A stretch of 6,630 nucleotides of DNA, from assembly GCA_946628455.1 (NCBI GenBank), contig CAMOWP010000100.1, forward strand, positions 1-6,630, written 5' to 3'. The position numbers and the translations under genes were made by a program. Source of the DNA: an uncultured Clostridia bacterium. GTDB lineage: Bacteria; Bacillota; Clostridia; Oscillospirales; Acutalibacteraceae. Below, piece by piece: positions 4,483 through 6,630 of this stretch; within the stretch, counting starts at the first letter, position 1; each line of letters begins with the position of its first letter. The notes beneath the pieces were generated by a model. That model saw nothing but the letters and a program-made list of their open reading frames with translations, did no database searches and was not told where the DNA came from.

Positions 4483-6630
4483 TTATTTTACCTTTGCGGG
4501 CTTGCGGGTTGAATATTCGCTTACGTATTTCTTTCCGTTAACCTTCTTGATTGCACGGATTCTTACGTAATACTTGCCCTTCTTGAGGCCGCTGATTGTG
4601 TAAGCCGTAGTTTTGTTTGACTTAATTTCAATCTTCTTAGCGCCGCTCATATTCTTTTTCTTTGAATAGAAGAGCTGATAATATGTTGCGTTCTTATCCT
4701 TAGCCCAGGTTACCTTAATCTTGCCCTTTGAAGGAGTAACCTTCTTGAGCTTTTCTTTGTAGTAGTAACGGTAGCTGGTCTTTGAATAATCTCCGCGCTC
4801 CCATGCGCCCTTGGCGTTCTTTGTGTAAGCTGAGAACTTGAATTCATATAAGCCCTTGTTCTTAAGCTTCTTAAGCGTGTATTTATTCTTTCCGTTGGTC
4901 CATGCATAGGTCCATTTCTTAGCGCCCTGCTTGCGGTACATAACTCTGTAGTTCTGCGCGCCAGGTACCTTGTCAAAGGAAATGATAAGCTGCTTTTTCT
5001 TTGAATTTGCAACTGTCTTGATTCCTGCAGGCTTTTTGATAGCCTTGTTAACGGGAGCCTTGTCAGCCTCCGCTTTCGAAGGCGTAACGTCGGCAACGTT
5101 AGCCTTTGGAAGAATCTCCGTCTTTGTTGCCTTGCAGAGCGTGCAGGTGTAAGTCTTGATTCCTGTTTCCTCAACGGTTGGATATTTTGTAATAACTCCG
5201 CTGTTCCACTTGTGGCCCGTTGCCTTGATTGTTTCCGTGTAGGTATCCGAGCAAACGGTGCACTGATATTTCTTCTCTCCGTTTGCCGTGCAGGTTGGAG
5301 CCTTTGAAGAAAGCTCAATGTAATTGTGGTTCTTTGTTGCGGGAATTATTTCGTTTTCAACCGTGTAGCCGCAGGTCTCGCAGTAGCGTGACATACTTCC
5401 GTCCTCAGAGCAGGTAGCCTCCTTGTGAATGTCGTCAATAAAGTCGTGCGGTACAAGCCTGAGCACCTGAGTAAAGGTTGTATCTTCGGTAATTACTGCT
5501 CCGTTCGGGTCGTTATCCCAAAGGTAAACATCGTGGCCGTCGTCAGCGCGATTAATAGCCGTTTCGTTAAGCGCAGGAATATCAGCAGGCGTTTCGCCGT
5601 GATTAACCTTTTCCGAATCTATAATAGCGCCGTCAGCGTCAACGTATGTAACGTCATACTGAACGAATTCATCCTTAATCTTAAAGATTGTGTCGCTGTA
5701 AATTATCTGCTCCTCGGGGTTAACCTCAACGTCGTCAACAGTCCAGGAATAGATGTGGCCAACCTTCTGGTCAGGATAATCGGGCACCTCCGTAACCTTT
5801 TCGCCGTCAGCAATTCGTGTTGTCAGAAGAAGGCTGTTGTCTGCGCCGAAGAAGAATACCATATGCTCGCCTGTAACGGAGTCTGATTTATAAAGATAAG
5901 TTCCGCCGCATACGGAGCATTCAAATTCAATGTAGCTCTGGCCGAGGTCTTCCTTGTAGCCCTTAACCTTAAACGAACAGTAATCGCTTTTGCTTGCTTC
6001 GTGGCATACTGAGCATTCAATATTGTGCTTATACTGGATATCCTGCTTAACCTCGCCTGTAGCATAAGCGGCTGTTATCTCGCCGTCATATTTATGACCT
6101 GCAGCCTTTGTGTAGCTACCTATCTTTGTTTCGCCGCAGCCTGCGCGCTGACAGGTTTTGATTGTGTAGCCTCTTTCGGTGCAGGTTGGAGCGATTACCT
6201 CGCCCTCGTCCCAGTCATGGCCGAGCGGAGCCGTGTAGTTATCCTCTCTGGTTTCGTCGCAGAACAGGCACTTGAATGTTGTGAAGCCGCCCTTTGTACA
6301 GGTTGGCTCTGTAACCGTACCCTTATCCCACACGTGCTCGTGTGAAAGCTCAACGAATGTGAGGTTGAATTTTTTAGCGTAATCATAAGCTGTTGAAGGA
6401 ATGTAGCCGTAAATAGTCGGGTTAGTTCCTAAGATTGCTCCGCTTGTGTTCGGAATTTGAGTTTCCTTGTTGTAGAAATAGTAAACAGTGTTCTTGTTAT
6501 CTTCAAAAACGTCATCGCCGATTGAAGAGATTGAAAGGTCGCCCTCGTTTTCACCGAGCTTAACCGTTCTTACTTTAGGCGCCTTCCACGGTGCGTTATC
6601 AGCTGATTTATTCTCAACTGCGCCGCCCGT
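4483..6630 (-). CDS. Large modular surface-type protein with CxxC repeats and two C-terminal Fn3 domains (5' end outside window)
   Basis: The minus-strand frame is open from the right edge to a TAA at 4483-4485: 715 C-terminal residues of a longer protein. Residues are numbered from the edge. In order: a BspA-like leucine-rich repeat tail (66-95, GTNPTIYGYIPSTASDYAKK); CxxC units 1 and 2 (99-178); a divergent cysteine stretch (179-255) with CSVC and CSVCGG; two InlB-like segments (about 256-323 and 325-392); CxxC units 4 to 6 (395-510); a linker rich in Ala, Lys and Pro (511-532); and two lysine- and tyrosine-rich Fn3 domains (533-625, 627-715). This architecture is typical of secreted or cell-surface proteins of gut Clostridia, where roles in adhesion or glycan and host contact are guessed but mostly untested. 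The signal peptide and any catalytic domain would lie outside the window. The C-terminus has no LPXTG, SLH or dockerin. A GTG at 6333-6331 is not a credible start: the frame continues upstream and no ribosome binding site precedes it. Confidence 0.88.
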   Translation of the reverse strand, partial: TGGAVENKSADNAPWKAPKVRTVKLGENEGDLSISSIGDDVFEDNKNTVYYFYNKETQIPNTSGAILGTNPTIYGYIPSTAYDYAKKFNLTFVELSHEHVWDKGTVTEPTCTKGGFTTFKCLFCDETREDNYTAPLGHDWDEGEVIAPTCTERGYTIKTCQRAGCGETKIGSYTKAAGHKYDGEITAAYATGEVKQDIQYKHNIECSVCHEASKSDYCSFKVKGYKEDLGQSYIEFECSVCGGTYLYKSDSVTGEHMVFFFGADNSLLLTTRIADGEKVTEVPDYPDQKVGHIYSWTVDDVEVNPEEQIIYSDTIFKIKDEFVQYDVTYVDADGAIIDSEKVNHGETPADIPALNETAINRADDGHDVYLWDNDPNGAVITEDTTFTQVLRLVPHDFIDDIHKEATCSEDGSMSRYCETCGYTVENEIIPATKNHNYIELSSKAPTCTANGEKKYQCTVCSDTYTETIKATGHKWNSGVITKYPTVEETGIKTYTCTLCKATKTEILPKANVADVTPSKAEADKAPVNKAIKKPAGIKTVANSKKKQLIISFDKVPGAQNYRVMYRKQGAKKWTYAWTNGKNKYTLKKLKNKGLYEFKFSAYTKNAKGAWERGDYSKTSYRYYYKEKLKKVTPSKGKIKVTWAKDKNATYYQLFYSKKKNMSGAKKIEIKSNKTTAYTISGLKKGKYYVRIRAIKKVNGKKYVSEYSTRKPAKVK
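4486..5034 (-). other. Two C-terminal fibronectin type III domains
   Basis: Domain 1 (about 4756-5034) has the Fn3 strand pattern KKPAGIKTVANSKKKQLIIS, FDKVPGAQNYRVMYRKQG, KKWTYAW, YTLKKLKNKGLYEFKFSAYT and the closing SKTSYRYYY. Domain 2 (about 4486-4752) has LKKVTPSKGKIKVTWAKDKN, ATYYQLFYSKKKNMSG, TTAYTISGLKKGKYYVRIRA and VSEYSTRKPAKVK, which is the C-terminus. The W/F-x-x-V/K-x-x-A-x-x-Y-x-V/L core, the L-K-x-G-x-Y-x-[FV]-x-[FI]-x-A signature and the [YS]-S-x-x-[KS] end are clear. Both are unusually rich in lysine and tyrosine, hence basic. This may favour contact with anionic wall polymers (inference). Confidence 0.85.
5101..5448 (-). repeat. CxxC repeat units 4 to 6 (second block of the array)
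   Basis: Three tandem units of 38-40 residues: unit 4 (5329-5448; HDFIDDIHKEATCSEDG, then CETCGYT), unit 5 (5215-5328; HNYIELSSKAPTCTANG, then CTVCSDT) and unit 6 (5101-5214; HKWNSGVITKYPTVEETG, then CTLCKAT). The pattern matches units 1 and 2, but unit 6 has lost the first cysteine (PTV in place of PTC), so it keeps only the CxxC pair. The junctions IIPATKNH, IKATGH and ILPKAN give the period. They sit directly before the linker to the Fn3 domains. Confidence 0.85.
5455..5865 (-). other. Two InlB B-repeat-like (beta-grasp) segments
   Basis: Segment A (about 5662-5865) runs from HMVFFFGADNSLLLTTRIAD through GEKVTEVPDYP to the SWTVD and TIFKIK strands. Segment B (about 5455-5658) runs from YDVTYVDADGAIIDSEKV through HGETPADIPALN to LWDNDPNGAVITEDTTFTQV. 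Both follow the Listeria-Bacteroides/InlB B-repeat pattern: V-x-[FY]-x-x-x-x-G or equivalent, then x-V-x-x-G-E-x-x-x-x-P, an aromatic W-D or W-T element, and V/I-x-x-[DE]-T-x-[FI]. These segments are common in Gram-positive surface proteins and act as spacers or adhesion modules. They split the CxxC array into two blocks. Confidence 0.6.
5866..6096 (-). other. Divergent cysteine-rich stretch (degenerate unit 3)
   Basis: Visible residues 179-255. It begins like a repeat unit (GHKYDGEITAAYATG) but lacks the PTC element. It carries two CxxC pairs, CSVC (206-209) and CSVC (238-241, followed by GG), 28 residues apart, plus an isolated Cys in SDYCSF (218). Four cysteines in two CxxC knuckles resemble a zinc-ribbon arrangement; this is an inference from spacing only. 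It joins repeat block one to the InlB-like segments. Confidence 0.55.
6097..6336 (-). repeat. CxxC repeat units 1 and 2 (first block of the array)
   Basis: Two adjacent units of about 40 residues (6220-6336 and 6097-6219) follow the pattern H-x-W-D-x-G-x-V-x-x-P-T-C-T-x-x-G-(8-9)-C-(2 or 4)-C-x-x-T, ending in a small residue and Gly before the next His. Unit 1 has PTCTKGG and CLFC. Unit 2 has PTCTERG and CQRAGC, so its cysteine pair is spaced by four residues instead of two. Three cysteines and a histidine per unit suggest a small metal-binding or disulfide-stabilised module; which of these is not known from the sequence. Unit 2 shares a 14-nt identical stretch with unit 5 (6179-6192 and 5288-5301). 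Confidence 0.85.
6346..6435 (-). other. Tail of a BspA-like leucine-rich repeat region
   Basis: Visible residues 66-95 of the minus-strand protein read ILGTNPTIYGYIPSTA then SDYAKKFNLTFVEL. The pattern (N-x-T-I-Y-G-Y, S-T-A, Y-A-K-K, T-F-V) is the ending commonly seen after BspA/LRR_5 repeats in gut Firmicutes surface proteins. Only this last unit is recognisable. The preceding 65 residues (polar, with VYYFYNKETQIPN) do not show clear further repeats. More repeats may lie beyond the right edge. Confidence 0.6.

Noticed and set aside
4710..5318. 202-codon minus-strand open frame rich in Arg and Gln
   Set aside because: It lies in another frame of the Fn3/CxxC coding region on the same strand. 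Its Arg/Gln/Leu bias is a frame-shift artefact of Lys- and Thr-rich codons.
5425..5886. 153-codon plus-strand open frame
   Set aside because: It is antisense to the InlB-like segments of the minus-strand protein, with no ribosome binding site and a Val/Asn-rich composition typical of a shadow frame.
6331..6333. GTG as the true start of the minus-strand protein (616-residue version)
   Set aside because: The same frame stays open through 6630 with sensible protein (LRR tail), the GTG encodes the Val of a repeat-unit start (HVWDKG), and no ribosome binding site precedes it.
5101..6336. CRISPR array or DNA-level tandem repeat
   Set aside because: The repetition is at the protein level with a period of about 115-123 nt. 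Nucleotide identity is limited to short stretches such as the 14-nt match 5288-5301/6179-6192.
4483..6630. Frameshift or pseudogene in the minus-strand gene
   Set aside because: The frame is continuous across all modules, and the repeat units and both Fn3 domains are intact to the stop codon.

Overview
The window looks like chromosome from an anaerobic Gram-positive bacterium of the class Clostridia, probably a gut Ruminococcaceae/Oscillospiraceae-type species. This is an inference from four things: strong AGGAG ribosome binding sites, a consensus TATAAT promoter, a PurO-type IMP cyclohydrolase inside the purine operon, and a large surface-type protein built from CxxC repeats, InlB-like segments and Fn3 domains. 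No 16S or other species-level marker is present, so genus is not assigned.

Layout. Bases 1-152 are the 3' end of rplQ (ribosomal protein L17), closed by a near-perfect intrinsic terminator (158-193). A strong extended -10 promoter (208-236) then starts a five-gene, plus-strand purine operon, purE-purM-purN-purO-purD (265-4430). Spacing is tight (2 nt, a 4-nt overlap, 16 nt, 9 nt) and it ends at a second hairpin terminator (about 4441-4475). Facing it on the minus strand is one long open reading frame (4483 to beyond 6630). It is the C-terminal 715 residues of a modular, probably extracellular protein: the tail of a BspA-like leucine-rich repeat region, a CxxC repeat array split in two by InlB-like segments, and two C-terminal Fn3 domains.

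How the genes work together. The operon encodes five enzymes of de novo IMP synthesis. PurD makes GAR, PurN formylates it, PurM closes the imidazole ring to AIR, PurE helps carboxylate AIR, and PurO performs the final ring closure to IMP. PurF, PurL (or PurSQL), PurK, PurC, PurB and the AICAR formyltransferase are not in the window. A separate PurO implies that AICAR formylation is done by another protein encoded elsewhere, rather than by a bifunctional PurH. The minus-strand protein has no visible functional link to purine synthesis; the two units simply converge.

Nothing here clearly amounts to a new biological system. The points most worth a second look are the archaeal-type PurO in a bacterial operon, a class I PurE with no PurK nearby, the very short operon leader with no room for a purine riboswitch, and the poorly understood CxxC repeat array. 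There is no gene-free stretch longer than 300 bases, and I saw no tRNA, rRNA, CRISPR array, insertion sequence or attachment site.
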